62,289 bases of DNA from Gammaproteobacteria bacterium (lineage in GTDB: Bacteria; Pseudomonadota; Gammaproteobacteria; Arenicellales; Arenicellaceae). Below the pieces are notes generated by a model that worked only from the letters and a program-made list of their open reading frames with translations, did not search any database and had not been told where the DNA came from. Positions 38,038 through 47,439 of this stretch are shown here, piece by piece (the stretch's first letter is position 1; every line of letters begins with the position of its first letter). Where the stretch lies: the NCBI GenBank assembly GCA_013002025.1, contig JABDKW010000060.1:1-62289 (forward strand), given 5' to 3'. Position numbers and translations under genes: made by a program.

Positions 38038-38676
38038 ATGTCGCACGCAGAGAAACCAGTCGATAAGCCGAATCAAAAGCCTGAGGATGTGTCATTGGAA
38101 GAAGTAAAAACCAGTGCTGGGGCCGAGCCACAAGACGCGGCTGGCAGCTCAGAGGAAGGCGCCGCCGAGGCTGCAGTTACAGTTGACCCGCATGCAGAGC
38201 AAGTCGAGGAACAGAGCCCGGAACTTGAAGCAGCGTTGGCCGAAGTGGCTCAGCTGAAAGACGCCTATATGCGGGCCATGGCGGAGCAGGAAAACGTGCG
38301 TCGCCGGTCTGAAAAAGAAGTGGCCAACAGCCGTAAATTTGCGGTCGAGGGTTTTGCCAAAGAAATGCTCAATGTCTATGACAGCCTGAAGCTGGCCTGC
38401 GACATCGACATTGGCGAAGACGCCGCAGAAGTGGTCAAAAACGTGCACGAGGGTGTGCAAATTACGCTCAAGCAGTTACAGGCCGCGATGGCTAAATTCG
38501 CCGTTGTTGAAGTTGCGCCGCAGGTTGGCGATAAGCTGGACCCTAATGTGCACCAGGCAATGAGTATCCTGGAGTCGGAAGAAGTCGAATCCGGTCACAT
38601 CATTAACGTTATTCAACCCGGCTTTACATTGCATGAGCGCTTATTGCGCCCGGCCATGGTCGTGGTCGCCAAGTAA
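38038..38676 (+). CDS. grpE: Nucleotide exchange factor GrpE
   Basis: From ATG 38038 the 212-residue protein has a long acidic disordered N-terminus, a coiled coil (ELEAALAEVAQLKDAYMRAMAEQENVRRRSEKE region), and the C-terminal beta domain with the signature VGDKLDPNVHQAMS and the closing VIQPGFTLHERLLRPAMVVVAK. It releases ADP from DnaK. TTG 38023 would add five residues but has no support. It is the first gene of grpE-dnaK-dnaJ with a sigma32-type promoter upstream. Confidence 0.95.
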   Translation: MSHAEKPVDKPNQKPEDVSLEEVKTSAGAEPQDAAGSSEEGAAEAAVTVDPHAEQVEEQSPELEAALAEVAQLKDAYMRAMAEQENVRRRSEKEVANSRKFAVEGFAKEMLNVYDSLKLACDIDIGEDAAEVVKNVHEGVQITLKQLQAAMAKFAVVEVAPQVGDKLDPNVHQAMSILESEEVESGHIINVIQPGFTLHERLLRPAMVVVAK

Positions 38677-38753
38677 ATTGATTAGGCCGCCGACAGCCTA
38701 GTAGAGCGCTCGGGAAACAAAACAAAAATTGCCGTGGAAATTGCGGCACAACT

Positions 38754-38781
38754 ATTGAATTTAACAACACCAGCCCCACAA
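38754..38781 (+). promoter_or_regulatory. Second sigma32-like promoter, before dnaK
   Basis: ATTGAAT (38754-38760) and CCCCACAA (38774-38781) are 13 bp apart, the same geometry as the grpE promoter. It lies 39 bp upstream of the dnaK ATG. The -10 box overlaps the small inverted repeat GCCCC/GGGGC (38773-38789). Confidence 0.6.
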
Positions 38782-38820
38782 ACAGGGGCATGAACAGAAT
38801 TATTTTTGAGGTATTAAACC

Positions 38821-40743
38821 ATGGGTAAAATTATTGGAATCGATTTAGGTACTACCAACTCCTGTGTGGCGGTAATGGATGGCGACAAGCCGCGCGTTAT
38901 CGAAAACAGCGAGGGCGATCGTACCACCCCATCCTACGTCGCATTTGCTGAAGACGGCGAAGTATTGGTTGGGCAACCGGCCAAGCGCCAATCGGTTACT
39001 AACCCGGCCAATACGTTGTATGCGGTAAAGCGCCTGATTGGACGCAAGTTTGATGAAAAAGTAGTGCAGCGTGATGTTGAGCTGATGCCCTACAAAATTA
39101 TCAAAGCCAAAAACGGCGATGCCTGGGTGGAAGTCAATGGCAAACAAATGGCCGCTCCGGAAGTGTCCGCGCGCGTGCTGCAGAAAATGAAAACCACGGC
39201 GGAAGAGTTTCTTGGCGAGACTGTGACCGAAGCGGTGGTGACTGTACCGGCCTATTTTAATGACTCGCAACGTCAGGCGACCAAAGACGCCGGCAAAATC
39301 GCGGGCCTCGATGTAAAGCGTATTATCAATGAGCCGACAGCGGCTGCGCTGGCCTATGGTATGGATCAGAAAACCGGCGACCGCAAACTGGCAGTTTACG
39401 ACTTGGGTGGTGGTACCTTTGACGTATCCATCATTGAGATTGCCGAGATAGACGGCGAACACCAGTTTGAAGTGTTGTCGACCAATGGCGATACCTTCCT
39501 CGGTGGGGAAGACTTTGATAACCGTGTAATCGAATATCTGGCGGCAGAGTTTAAAAAGGATCAAAGCATCGACCTTAAGGGTGATGCGCTGGCAATGCAG
39601 CGTCTCAAAGATGCAGCTGAGAAAGCCAAGATTGAGTTGTCATCCAGCTCTCAAACTGAGGTCAACCTGCCCTATATCACGGCGGATGCTACCGGGCCTA
39701 AACACTTGGTGTTGAAGCTGTCGCGTGCCAAGCTGGAGTCATTGGTTGAAGACCTGATTACCCGTACCATTGAGCCTTGCAAGATCGCACTCAAAGACGC
39801 CGGCATGTCTGCCAGCGAGATTGATGATGTGATTTTGGTGGGTGGTCAAACCCGTATGCCGAAAGTACAGGAAGCTGTGCAGGACTTTTTTGGTAAAGAA
39901 GCGCGCCGCGATGTAAACCCGGATGAAGCCGTGGCCATGGGTGCTGCGATTCAAGGTGGGGTATTGGGTGGCGACGTAAAAGACGTGCTGCTGCTTGATG
40001 TGACGCCACTGACTCTGGGTATCGAAACCATGGGTGGCGTGCGGACCGCGTTGATTGACAAGAACACAACCATCCCGACTAACGCCAGCCAGACGTTTTC
40101 GACGGCCGATGATAATCAGAACGCGGTCACCATTCACGTGTTGCAGGGTGAGCGCGAGATGGCGGCCGGTAACAAGTCGCTGGGTCGATTTGACCTGACG
40201 GACATTCCGCCGGCACCGCGCGGCACACCGCAGATTGAAGTGACCTTCGACATTGATGCCAACGGTATTATGCATGTTTCTGCCAAAGACAAGGCCACCG
40301 GCAAAGAGAACAAAATTGTGATTAAATCCAGCTCAGGCTTGAGCGAAGAGGAGATCGAAGCCATGGTGGCTGATGCCGAAGCGCACGCTGAGGAAGATGC
40401 CAAAGCCAAAGCGTTGGTGGATGCCCGTAATCAGGCCGAGGCCATGGTCAACGGTGTACAGAAAACCATGACAGATGCTGGCGACAAGCTCGATGCAGAT
40501 GAAAAAACCAAAATCGAGGGTGCCATCGCTGCGGTTGAAGAAGCGGTCAAGGGCGAGGACGTGGATGATATTAATGCCAAGGTTCAAACCCTGATGGAAT
40601 CCAGCCATAAGCTGGCTGAGCAGATGTATGCTGAAGCCACGTCTGAACAGGGCGCCGGTGCCGACGATGCTGCTCCGCAGGATGACAATGTGGTGGATGC
40701 CGAGTTTGAAGAAGTAAAAGACGACGAGGATAAAAAGGCCTAG
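38821..40743 (+). CDS. dnaK: Molecular chaperone DnaK (Hsp70)
   Basis: The 640-residue protein shows all Hsp70 signatures: [17 protein letters not shown] at the N-terminus, [29 protein letters not shown], the interdomain linker [16 protein letters not shown], and a C-terminal EEVKDDEDK tail. The length is that of proteobacterial DnaK. It works with GrpE and DnaJ in protein folding and in control of sigma32. It stands 144 bp after grpE, with its own candidate heat-shock promoter. Confidence 0.98.
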   Translation: MGKIIGIDLGTTNSCVAVMDGDKPRVIENSEGDRTTPSYVAFAEDGEVLVGQPAKRQSVTNPANTLYAVKRLIGRKFDEKVVQRDVELMPYKIIKAKNGDAWVEVNGKQMAAPEVSARVLQKMKTTAEEFLGETVTEAVVTVPAYFNDSQRQATKDAGKIAGLDVKRIINEPTAAALAYGMDQKTGDRKLAVYDLGGGTFDVSIIEIAEIDGEHQFEVLSTNGDTFLGGEDFDNRVIEYLAAEFKKDQSIDLKGDALAMQRLKDAAEKAKIELSSSSQTEVNLPYITADATGPKHLVLKLSRAKLESLVEDLITRTIEPCKIALKDAGMSASEIDDVILVGGQTRMPKVQEAVQDFFGKEARRDVNPDEAVAMGAAIQGGVLGGDVKDVLLLDVTPLTLGIETMGGVRTALIDKNTTIPTNASQTFSTADDNQNAVTIHVLQGEREMAAGNKSLGRFDLTDIPPAPRGTPQIEVTFDIDANGIMHVSAKDKATGKENKIVIKSSSGLSEEEIEAMVADAEAHAEEDAKAKALVDARNQAEAMVNGVQKTMTDAGDKLDADEKTKIEGAIAAVEEAVKGEDVDDINAKVQTLMESSHKLAEQMYAEATSEQGAGADDAAPQDDNVVDAEFEEVKDDEDKKA

Positions 40744-40771
40744 AGTAATCCTGGTTAAGCAATAAGCAGGT

Positions 40772-40810
40772 GAGCGGCGGCGTGTTTCCGAACAGGGGAA
40801 CACGCCGCTC
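40772..40810 (+). terminator. Strong hairpin between dnaK and dnaJ
   Basis: The arm GAGCGGC..GTGTT pairs with AACAC-GCCGCTC, leaving a 3-base bulge. No T-run follows (GTTACGC instead). It is therefore more likely a partial terminator or an mRNA processing or stabilising structure that lowers dnaJ relative to dnaK. Confidence 0.65.
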
Positions 40811-40875
40811 GTTACGCAAGGGCCTGATGCTGTTATTGGCAGTGCCATCCCGCTGAAATAAATAGAGAAGAGTTC

Positions 40876-42021
40876 ATGGCAAAACGCGATTATTACGAAG
40901 TGCTGGGCGTTGACAAATCCGCAGATGAAGCTGATTTGAAGAAGGCCTATCGTCGTTTGGCGATGAAATATCATCCGGATCGTAATTCAGATGATGCTGA
41001 GGCGGAAAAGAAATTTAAGGAAGCCAAGGAAGCTTACGACGTACTCAATGATGCCGAAAAACGTGGTGCCTATGATCAATTTGGTCATGCAGCCTTTGAA
41101 GGCGGCATGGGCGGCGGAGCAGGTGGTTTCGGCGGCGGTGCCGGTGGCTTCGGCGATATCTTCGGCGATATGTTTGGCGATATCTTCGGTGGTGGCGCTG
41201 GCGGCGGTGGCCGACAACGGCAACGACGCGGCTCGGATTTACGTTACACGCTGGAATTGAGTTTAGAAGATGCGGTGCGCGGCACCGAGGTAAACATCAC
41301 CGTGCCGCGTATGTCGCAGTGTGGTGGCTGTAATGGTTCCGGCGCCAAGCAAGGCAGTACGCCAAGTACCTGCGGGACTTGTCACGGCCAGGGACAGGTG
41401 CGTATGCAGCAGGGCTTTTTCTCAGTGCAGCAAACCTGCCCACAGTGTCAGGGGCGAGGCAATATTATTACTGACCCCTGCGCCGAGTGTCACGGTCAGG
41501 GCATGGTCAAAGAGCAGAAAAAATTATCGGTCAAAATCCCCGCCGGGGTCGATGAAGGTGACCAGATTCGCCTGTCCGGTGAAGGCGAGAGCGGCGGAGT
41601 AGGTGGCGTAAACGGCGATTTATATGTGTCGGTTACGCTAAAACGCCACGCCATTTTCGAGCGTGAAGGCGTTGACCTGCATTGCTGTGTGCCAGTCAGT
41701 TACGCTACTTTATCCTTAGGCGGCGAACTGGAAGTGCCAACTCTGGATGGCCGTGCCAAGCTCAAAGTGCCGGCTGGAACACAATCCGGCAAGCAATTCC
41801 GTTTGCGTGGTAAGGGCGTGCAAAACGTGCGTAATGCCGGATTTGTGGGTGATCTCTATTGCAGGGTAAATGTAGAAACACCGGTAAACCTGACCAAGCG
41901 ACAGAAAGAACTATTGCAGGAGTTTGATGAAACCTTGCACCAGGGTGGCAGCAAACACAGCCCCCAGGAAAGTTCCTGGTCAGATAAAATTAAGTCGTTC
42001 TTCGACGATATTGTTACCTGA
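40876..42021 (+). CDS. dnaJ: Chaperone DnaJ (Hsp40)
   Basis: The 381-residue protein has the J domain with HPD ([13 protein letters not shown]), a Gly/Phe-rich stretch (residues about 75-118), and four CxxCxGxG zinc motifs: [24 protein letters not shown] and CAECHGQG. The C-terminal substrate-binding domain includes [18 protein letters not shown]. It stimulates DnaK ATPase and delivers substrates. Its 3' end is 6 bp from the convergent ppnN stop. Confidence 0.98.
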   Translation: MAKRDYYEVLGVDKSADEADLKKAYRRLAMKYHPDRNSDDAEAEKKFKEAKEAYDVLNDAEKRGAYDQFGHAAFEGGMGGGAGGFGGGAGGFGDIFGDMFGDIFGGGAGGGGRQRQRRGSDLRYTLELSLEDAVRGTEVNITVPRMSQCGGCNGSGAKQGSTPSTCGTCHGQGQVRMQQGFFSVQQTCPQCQGRGNIITDPCAECHGQGMVKEQKKLSVKIPAGVDEGDQIRLSGEGESGGVGGVNGDLYVSVTLKRHAIFEREGVDLHCCVPVSYATLSLGGELEVPTLDGRAKLKVPAGTQSGKQFRLRGKGVQNVRNAGFVGDLYCRVNVETPVNLTKRQKELLQEFDETLHQGGSKHSPQESSWSDKIKSFFDDIVT

Positions 42022-42027
42022 CTTAGC

Positions 42028-43374
42028 TTAGCGAGGCTGCAGTTCGTAACAGGGCTCGTACTCGCCTGACAATTTCATACGCCCGTCACGGGCAAAGGCC
42101 TGTAGTAGGCCGGTAAGCGCCTCCATTATTGCTGCATCACCATTCAATTGGTAGCAACCATGCTGCTGGATCGCCGCAATGCCATCGGGCTTGATATTGC
42201 CCGCCACAATGCCGGAAAATGCGCGGCGCAGATTGGCCGCCAGTTGCGCGGCCGGTTGCGCTGCACTTAGGTCAAGAGCGGCCATATTTTCATGAGAGGG
42301 GTCAAAACTTTGCTGCAGGTTTTGTTCTACGTGCAGTGACCAGTTAAAGAAGAAAGCATCATCCAGATCACGTCGGTTGCGATAGACGGCTGCCATGGCC
42401 TCGCTCATGGCGCTGGCGGCGGCCACCGGATCGCCGATAATGGTTTGGTAAAGCGATTGCGCTTCTTCACCCAGTGTTGAACCGATAAATTCATCGAGCT
42501 GGTCAAAATAGGCGCGGCTCTCTTCCGGGCCGGTAAAAATCAGTGGCAACGAAATATTTTTATTCTTATTATTCAATAAGATACCAATGATATATAAGAT
42601 CTCTTCAGCTGTGCCAGCGCCGCCCGGAAACACCATAATGCCGTGTCCCATCCGCACAAACGCCTCCAGGCGCTTTTCGATGTCCGGCATGATAATCAAT
42701 TCATTAACAATGGCGTTGGGTGCCTCAGAGGCAATAATGCCGGGCTCAGAGATGCCGATGTAGCGCGGTTTACTGGTGCGCTGTTTGGCATGCGCTACAT
42801 TAGCACCCTTCATAGGGCCTTTCATGGCGCCAATACCACAGCCGGTGCAAATATCCAGGCCACGCAGGCCTAGCCGGTAGCCCACTTCTTTGGTGTAATC
42901 GTATTCATGACCGGCAATCGAGTGCCCGCCCCAGCACACCACCAGGTTGGGGCGCTTGCGGGGTTTCAGAGCGCGTGCGTTGCGCAATGTTTTAAACACC
43001 ATGTCGGTGATTGAATCACCGCGTTGCTCCCACAATGAGAACTGGTCTTGCAGGTAGACGATGTCACGTAGCACCGAAAACAAATGCGCACGGATGCCTT
43101 CGATGATCCGGCCATCGACAAAGGCATTGTCCGGTGCATTGCTAAGTTTGAGCTTGACACCCCGCGCTGAGCTTAACACTTCGATTTCAAAATCCTCGTG
43201 TTGCGCTAACAGATGGAATCCGTCGTCGCTATCCACACCGGTACTTAACACCGCTAAGGCACAATTGCGGAACAATGTGGCATAAAGGCTACCGCTGGAA
43301 CGGTGCAGTAATTTGATTTCAGAGCCGGACAGCAGTTCAAGCTGGCCGCGCGGGCGGATAACGGCATCAACCAT
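42028..43374 (-). CDS. ppnN: Pyrimidine/purine nucleotide 5'-monophosphate nucleosidase (YgdH-type)
   Basis: The 448-residue protein has the YgdH layout: a long N-terminal domain, a central LOG/lysine-decarboxylase-like Rossmann domain with CWGGHSI, CTGCGIGAMKGPMKGA and the signature VFPGGAGTAEEILY, and a C-terminal extension. PpnN cleaves nucleotide monophosphates to the base and ribose-5-phosphate, and is stimulated by (p)ppGpp in E. coli. The length agrees with the family. A strong terminator separates it from the upstream dsbA gene. Confidence 0.92.
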   Translation of the reverse strand: MVDAVIRPRGQLELLSGSEIKLLHRSSGSLYATLFRNCALAVLSTGVDSDDGFHLLAQHEDFEIEVLSSARGVKLKLSNAPDNAFVDGRIIEGIRAHLFSVLRDIVYLQDQFSLWEQRGDSITDMVFKTLRNARALKPRKRPNLVVCWGGHSIAGHEYDYTKEVGYRLGLRGLDICTGCGIGAMKGPMKGANVAHAKQRTSKPRYIGISEPGIIASEAPNAIVNELIIMPDIEKRLEAFVRMGHGIMVFPGGAGTAEEILYIIGILLNNKNKNISLPLIFTGPEESRAYFDQLDEFIGSTLGEEAQSLYQTIIGDPVAAASAMSEAMAAVYRNRRDLDDAFFFNWSLHVEQNLQQSFDPSHENMAALDLSAAQPAAQLAANLRRAFSGIVAGNIKPDGIAAIQQHGCYQLNGDAAIMEALTGLLQAFARDGRMKLSGEYEPCYELQPR

Positions 43375-43418
43375 GGTGGGTATTATCGATAGCGGGTAAG
43401 GCGCTTGTGTTAAGCGGC

Positions 43419-43448
43419 AAAAAACAAGGCTGTCCGTGGACAGCCTTG
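43419..43448 (-). terminator. Rho-independent terminator of dsbA
   Basis: The perfect 11-bp stem CAAGGCTGTCC/GGACAGCCTTG has a 2-base loop and is followed on the minus strand by six T residues (43424-43419). It lies 24 bp after the dsbA stop and before ppnN. Confidence 0.93.
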
Positions 43449-43471
43449 CGAATCATTGTGTTAGCGAAGGA

Positions 43472-44131
43472 TTAGCGTTCACTGGCGGCTTTGGCGACCA
43501 GCTGATTGACAATTTTAAACAGCTCGGGGCCGCGCCCTGCCTGCGTCTCGCTGGTCAGATACTTGCCATCTACAATGATGGCGGGCACGCCGGTGGCAGT
43601 CGACATTTTCGTTATCCGTGTTGCGTTGCGTACCTTGCTGTCAACCGCAAAAGAATTGAAGGCCTGCGTAACCTGTTCTTCGGTCAAGCCGAAGTTGGCG
43701 AGGAAGTTGGCCAATTGTTCAATGGTGTTGATAGGCTTTTTGAGAATATGGATCTGATGAAAAAACGCTTCATTGGTACGATCCAGCACACCCAGGGCTT
43801 CCATGGTGTAATAGGCCTTGCCATGGAACTCCCAGCGCTTTCTGAACATGGCCGGAACTTTTACAAAAGTAGCCTCTTCAGGCATGGATTTTTTCCACTG
43901 ATCGACATGCGGCTCGAGCGCAAAACAGTGTCCGCAGCCATACCAAAACAATTCCATAACCTCGATTTTATCACCAGTCGATACGGTCAGAGGCTTGGCG
44001 ATTTCCTGATATTTGCTGGCGTCGACAGTCTGCGCAGACGGCTCGCTCTGGCAGGCAACCAGGCTGATCGCCAACATGGCGATGGCGCTAACCTTGAAAT
44101 ATTTAGTCAAAGAAAGGTTTGAAAAATTCAT
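43472..44131 (-). CDS. dsbA: Thiol:disulfide interchange protein DsbA, lipoprotein form
   Basis: From ATG 44131 the 219-residue protein has a lipoprotein signal with lipobox LVAC (C27) instead of a cleavable signal. It carries a thioredoxin-fold DsbA domain with the active site FWYGCGHCF (C66-C69) and cis-proline loop GVPAIIVDGKY. The dipeptide GH between the cysteines is not the PH of E. coli DsbA but is found in many relatives. It oxidises thiols of exported proteins from a membrane-tethered position. The 17 codons upstream of the ATG are unsupported. Confidence 0.9.
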   Translation of the reverse strand: MNFSNLSLTKYFKVSAIAMLAISLVACQSEPSAQTVDASKYQEIAKPLTVSTGDKIEVMELFWYGCGHCFALEPHVDQWKKSMPEEATFVKVPAMFRKRWEFHGKAYYTMEALGVLDRTNEAFFHQIHILKKPINTIEQLANFLANFGLTEEQVTQAFNSFAVDSKVRNATRITKMSTATGVPAIIVDGKYLTSETQAGRGPELFKIVNQLVAKAASER

Positions 44132-44212
44132 AATCGTTCCCGTTAGAAAGGAGTGGCATTTTGCAGCCCAAGAATGTGCCATAAACGGTACAAACTGTAT
44201 AGCGCATTAATG

Positions 44213-45583
44213 TTAACGCTGGTTAAGCTTTTCAATAAGATGTTGGTGTAATCCTTCAAAACCGCCGTTGCTCATGATTAAAATATGACAGTTGTCCCCG
44301 GCGGCGGTGATCTTTTCAAGCAGTTGCCCGAGCAGCGCATCGGTACTATCAAAGGCCTGGATTTGGGCGCTTTGCAACTCGCCGATGTCCCAGCGAACAG
44401 TCTGGTCGGCAAACACCAGAACCTCATCAGCGGGCTGAAGAGCGTCGGCCAATAGGTGTTTGTGTATGCCACGTTTCATGGTGTTGGAACGCGGTTCCAG
44501 CACGGCGATGATGTGCTCGTCGCCGACTGCCGCACGCAGGCCACTCAGGGTTTGTTCGATGGCGGTGGGGTGGTGGGCAAAATCGTCATACACCACAATG
44601 TTATCCGCGGCGAATATTCGCTCCATACGGCGCTTTACCGACTTAAATTCCGCCAGCGCTTCCACCGCGTGTGCCACGGTAACGCCGGCATGGTGAGCCG
44701 CTGCTACTGCCGCCACCGCATTGAGCATATTGTGGTGGCCGAATAAGTCCCACTTAACCATAAACGCCTCGCCTGCGTGTTGAATTTCAAACACGCTGGC
44801 GTCAGCGGCCAGTGCTTTACATTGCCAGCTGGCATCCCGGTCTGATACTTCACCGTCGGAAAAACCCGCCGTATGACTCCAACAACCCATATCCAGTACT
44901 TCATCCAGCGCAGCCGAGTGCAGATTGTGTATAACCATTGCCTCGGTGCCAACGGTTTTCAGTAAATGGTGAAACTGGGTTTGAATGGCGGCGAGGTCCG
45001 CAAAAATATCAGCGTGATCGAACTCCAGGTTGTTGAGCACTAGGGTGCGTGGTTGGTAATGAATAAATTTGGAACGCTTGTCAGAAAACGCGGTGTCGTA
45101 TTCGTCGGCTTCGATCACGAAAAAGGGTGCCTGCCCGAGGCGAGCTGATTCATTAAAATTAGCTGGCACGCCACCGATCAAAAACCCCGGTGACAATTCA
45201 TTATGTTCCAGAATCCAGGCTAGCATGCTGCTGGTGGTGGTTTTACCATGGGTGCCGGCGACCGCCAGCACCCAGCGACCCTGCAGTACATACTGGCGCA
45301 ACCATTGCGCGCCTGAGGTGTAATTGAGACCTCGATCCAATACCAGCTCCAGCTCAGGATTGCCACGCGAAATGGTATTGCCTACCACAATGACGTCCGC
45401 ATCAAGGTCTACATTGTTGGCCTTGTATCCATCGTGCAGCTGCACGCCCAATTGCTGTAGTTGAGTGCTCATGGGCGGATAGGTATTGGCATCGGAACCT
45501 GATACCTGCATACCCATATCGCGCGCCAGACGCGCCAGGCCGCCCATAAAGGTGCCGCAAATGCCAATGATGTATATGCGCAT
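44213..45583 (-). CDS. mpl: UDP-N-acetylmuramate:L-alanyl-gamma-D-glutamyl-meso-diaminopimelate ligase
   Basis: The 456-residue protein is a Mur ligase of the Mpl type: IYIIGICGTFMGGLARLARD at the start, ATP loop VAGTHGKTTTSSMLAWIL, the EADEYDTAFSDKRSKF segment, and NNLEFDHADIF. The GICGTFMG start distinguishes it from MurC. It reattaches recycled tripeptide to UDP-MurNAc. It starts 2 bp after the stop of the small membrane protein gene, so both are in one unit. Confidence 0.95.
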   Translation of the reverse strand: MRIYIIGICGTFMGGLARLARDMGMQVSGSDANTYPPMSTQLQQLGVQLHDGYKANNVDLDADVIVVGNTISRGNPELELVLDRGLNYTSGAQWLRQYVLQGRWVLAVAGTHGKTTTSSMLAWILEHNELSPGFLIGGVPANFNESARLGQAPFFVIEADEYDTAFSDKRSKFIHYQPRTLVLNNLEFDHADIFADLAAIQTQFHHLLKTVGTEAMVIHNLHSAALDEVLDMGCWSHTAGFSDGEVSDRDASWQCKALAADASVFEIQHAGEAFMVKWDLFGHHNMLNAVAAVAAAHHAGVTVAHAVEALAEFKSVKRRMERIFAADNIVVYDDFAHHPTAIEQTLSGLRAAVGDEHIIAVLEPRSNTMKRGIHKHLLADALQPADEVLVFADQTVRWDIGELQSAQIQAFDSTDALLGQLLEKITAAGDNCHILIMSNGGFEGLHQHLIEKLNQR

Positions 45584-45585
45584 GA

Positions 45586-46110
45586 TTAGTTGTTATTGGA
45601 GCGGGCAACCTCTAACAATTGCTGGAATTCGACCAGGAATTGAGGGAATACCAGCAACAGCACTACCACCGATACAAACTCCATGACGATGACCACCAAC
45701 AGTGCATTAATCGTGCTGCAGTCGAGCGCCGCCCGCACTATGATGACCAGCAAATACAAGGCCCAGCCGACGACGGCGAGCACCAATATTCCCAGTAGCG
45801 GAATGTGAGCAAAAATCAGCCGTGCAAGCCCCAATAACACGGTCACACCGAATACCGCGGTGCACGTCTGTACAAAACGGTTCTTGTGCCCTTTGAGAGA
45901 CAGCACGCCATACAATGTGCCAGCCTGCGCGCAATTCAGCACCACGCTATACATCAGCGGCTGGCTGTAGACTGCGGCAATAATATGCGTGATATAGCCC
46001 AGCCCCACCGATGCGACGAAGTAAAACGCAGCGGCCATTTCATCGTATTGCAGATCCTGAGGTTCGCGGCGTAAGGTTATTATTTCAAGAAGCTGGAGCA
46101 GTATATTCAT
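45586..46110 (-). CDS. Membrane protein of unknown function
   Basis: From ATG 46110 the 174-residue protein has about five hydrophobic helices after a short amphipathic N-terminus (MNILLQLLEIITLRREP). The general layout resembles Yip1-domain proteins, but no signature is decisive. The gene lies immediately before mpl and is divergent from rnd. An envelope role is suggested by the neighbour only. The 24 codons upstream of the ATG overlap the rnd promoter region and are unlikely to be translated. Confidence 0.72.
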   Translation of the reverse strand: MNILLQLLEIITLRREPQDLQYDEMAAAFYFVASVGLGYITHIIAAVYSQPLMYSVVLNCAQAGTLYGVLSLKGHKNRFVQTCTAVFGVTVLLGLARLIFAHIPLLGILVLAVVGWALYLLVIIVRAALDCSTINALLVVIVMEFVSVVVLLLVFPQFLVEFQQLLEVARSNNN

Positions 46111-46216
46111 TAAACAACTTGAGTGGCTCGTGTTAGCATGCGCAGTATAACAAACTGCAGCGGTCGCCCGACTACCAATCATGCGAGCGAGCGCGAAGAT
46201 AGATGAAAAGCGTTGT

Positions 46217-47323
46217 ATGAACTATCTGATCGAGGATCAAGATCAGCTCAAGGAGATAGAGCCATTATTCAAAGAACTCGGTGAGCGGGGCGGCGAAGTC
46301 GCCGTCGATACCGAATTTTTTCGTGAGAAAACCTACCGCGCCAAACTGTGCCTCATGCAGTTGGGGATCGATGGTGATCAGTATTGCGTTGATGTGCTGG
46401 CGATTGATGATTTGCAACCATTGAAAGACCTGCTGGTAGACGAGCGCGTACTTAAATTGTTTCACGCAGCTCGTCAGGACATGGAAGTGATTCTGCAGAC
46501 CCTCGAGGTGATGCCCAAGCCTATTTTTGATACCCAATTGGCGGCTGCATTTGGCGGCCTGGATATGCAAATCGGCTATTCGGCACTGGTGCAGGATCGT
46601 CTCGATATTGAACTGCCCAAGAGTCAGGCTCGCACCGACTGGACGCGCCGACCGTTGAGTACCGAACAGGTTCAATACGCCGCCGATGATGTCGCCCATC
46701 TTGCACAGCTCCGCGAATTGGCGCTGCAGGATTTGAACGATAATGGCAAATTTGATTGGTTTGAGCAGGAGCTTGCTGACTATTACGATGCCAGCAAATA
46801 TTTGCTGGAACCGGCACTGGCGTTTCAACGCTTGTCGGGCGGCGGTTTGAAGATAAAACAGCAGTATGCTCTGAAGGCGCTGGCCGAATGGCGCGAAGCC
46901 CAGGCACAAAAGCGCGACATACCACGCAGTTGGGTGTTAAAAGATGATGCGCTGTTTGATCTGGCTTGCCGCATGCCGCGTACCGATGAAGAAGCGTTGT
47001 CGTTGGGCGTGTTTGGTCGTAAATCGGGTCGCTATTTGGCACCGCAGGCAGTGCAGATAATTAACGAACTGGAAGTTGGCGATGAGGTGATTTGGACCAA
47101 GGTGGATCCATTGACCAAACAACAGAAAAAAACAGTCTCCAATTTAATGAGAAAACTGTCTGAGCTGGCCAAACAGCACCATGTGGCACAGGGTCTACTG
47201 GGTACGCGCAAAGACGTGGAGGGCTTGTATCGCCACGGTCAGTCCGAAAAGCTCTTAGAGGGATGGCGGGCAGAGATAGTCGGGCAGCCCTTGCTCAAGG
47301 CCTTGGAGGCCGAGCAGGCCTGA
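46217..47323 (+). CDS. rnd: Ribonuclease D
   Basis: From ATG 46217 the 368-residue protein is a DEDD 3'-5' exonuclease: VAVDTEFFREKTYRAKLCLMQ (D, E), LKLFHAARQDMEVIL (D) and the DEDDy motif VQYAADDVAHLAQL. Two HRDC domains follow (KALAEWREAQAQKRDIPRSWVL and a second near residue 290). It trims 3' ends of tRNA and other small RNAs. The upstream open frame adds 12 residues without similarity. Confidence 0.95.
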   Translation: MNYLIEDQDQLKEIEPLFKELGERGGEVAVDTEFFREKTYRAKLCLMQLGIDGDQYCVDVLAIDDLQPLKDLLVDERVLKLFHAARQDMEVILQTLEVMPKPIFDTQLAAAFGGLDMQIGYSALVQDRLDIELPKSQARTDWTRRPLSTEQVQYAADDVAHLAQLRELALQDLNDNGKFDWFEQELADYYDASKYLLEPALAFQRLSGGGLKIKQQYALKALAEWREAQAQKRDIPRSWVLKDDALFDLACRMPRTDEEALSLGVFGRKSGRYLAPQAVQIINELEVGDEVIWTKVDPLTKQQKKTVSNLMRKLSELAKQHHVAQGLLGTRKDVEGLYRHGQSEKLLEGWRAEIVGQPLLKALEAEQA

Positions 47324-47340
47324 CTTTAAGGCTAGCACTG

Positions 47341-47384
47341 TTCAGTTTCAGGTCAGGCTCGATTCAGTTTGCATTCAGGCACTG
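47341..47384 (+). promoter_or_regulatory. Four direct repeats of TTCAG with exact 11-bp period
   Basis: TTCAG occurs at 47341, 47363 and 47374, and GTCAG at 47352, i.e. four half-sites each 11 bp apart. OmpR/PhoB-family regulators bind head-to-tail to direct repeats with this period. The array ends a few bases before a possible -10 box, as expected for an activator. A PhoP-like regulator is encoded two genes downstream and is the natural candidate. Confidence 0.65.
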
Positions 47385-47395
47385 AGGCGTACAGT
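47368..47395 (+). promoter_or_regulatory. Candidate promoter of the glycine-zipper gene
   Basis: TTTGCA (47368-47373) and TACAGT (47390-47395) are 16 bp apart. Both are moderate matches to sigma70 boxes, consistent with a promoter that needs an activator bound at the repeat array overlapping its -35 region. Confidence 0.4.
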
Positions 47396-47439
47396 TAGCG
47401 CATCAAAACCATCCTGAGGCGAAATGCCAGGAGACTGAG

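Noticed and set aside
38845-39564. 239-codon open frame antisense to dnaK
   Set aside because: Shadow frame of a highly conserved gene with no independent start signal or similarity.
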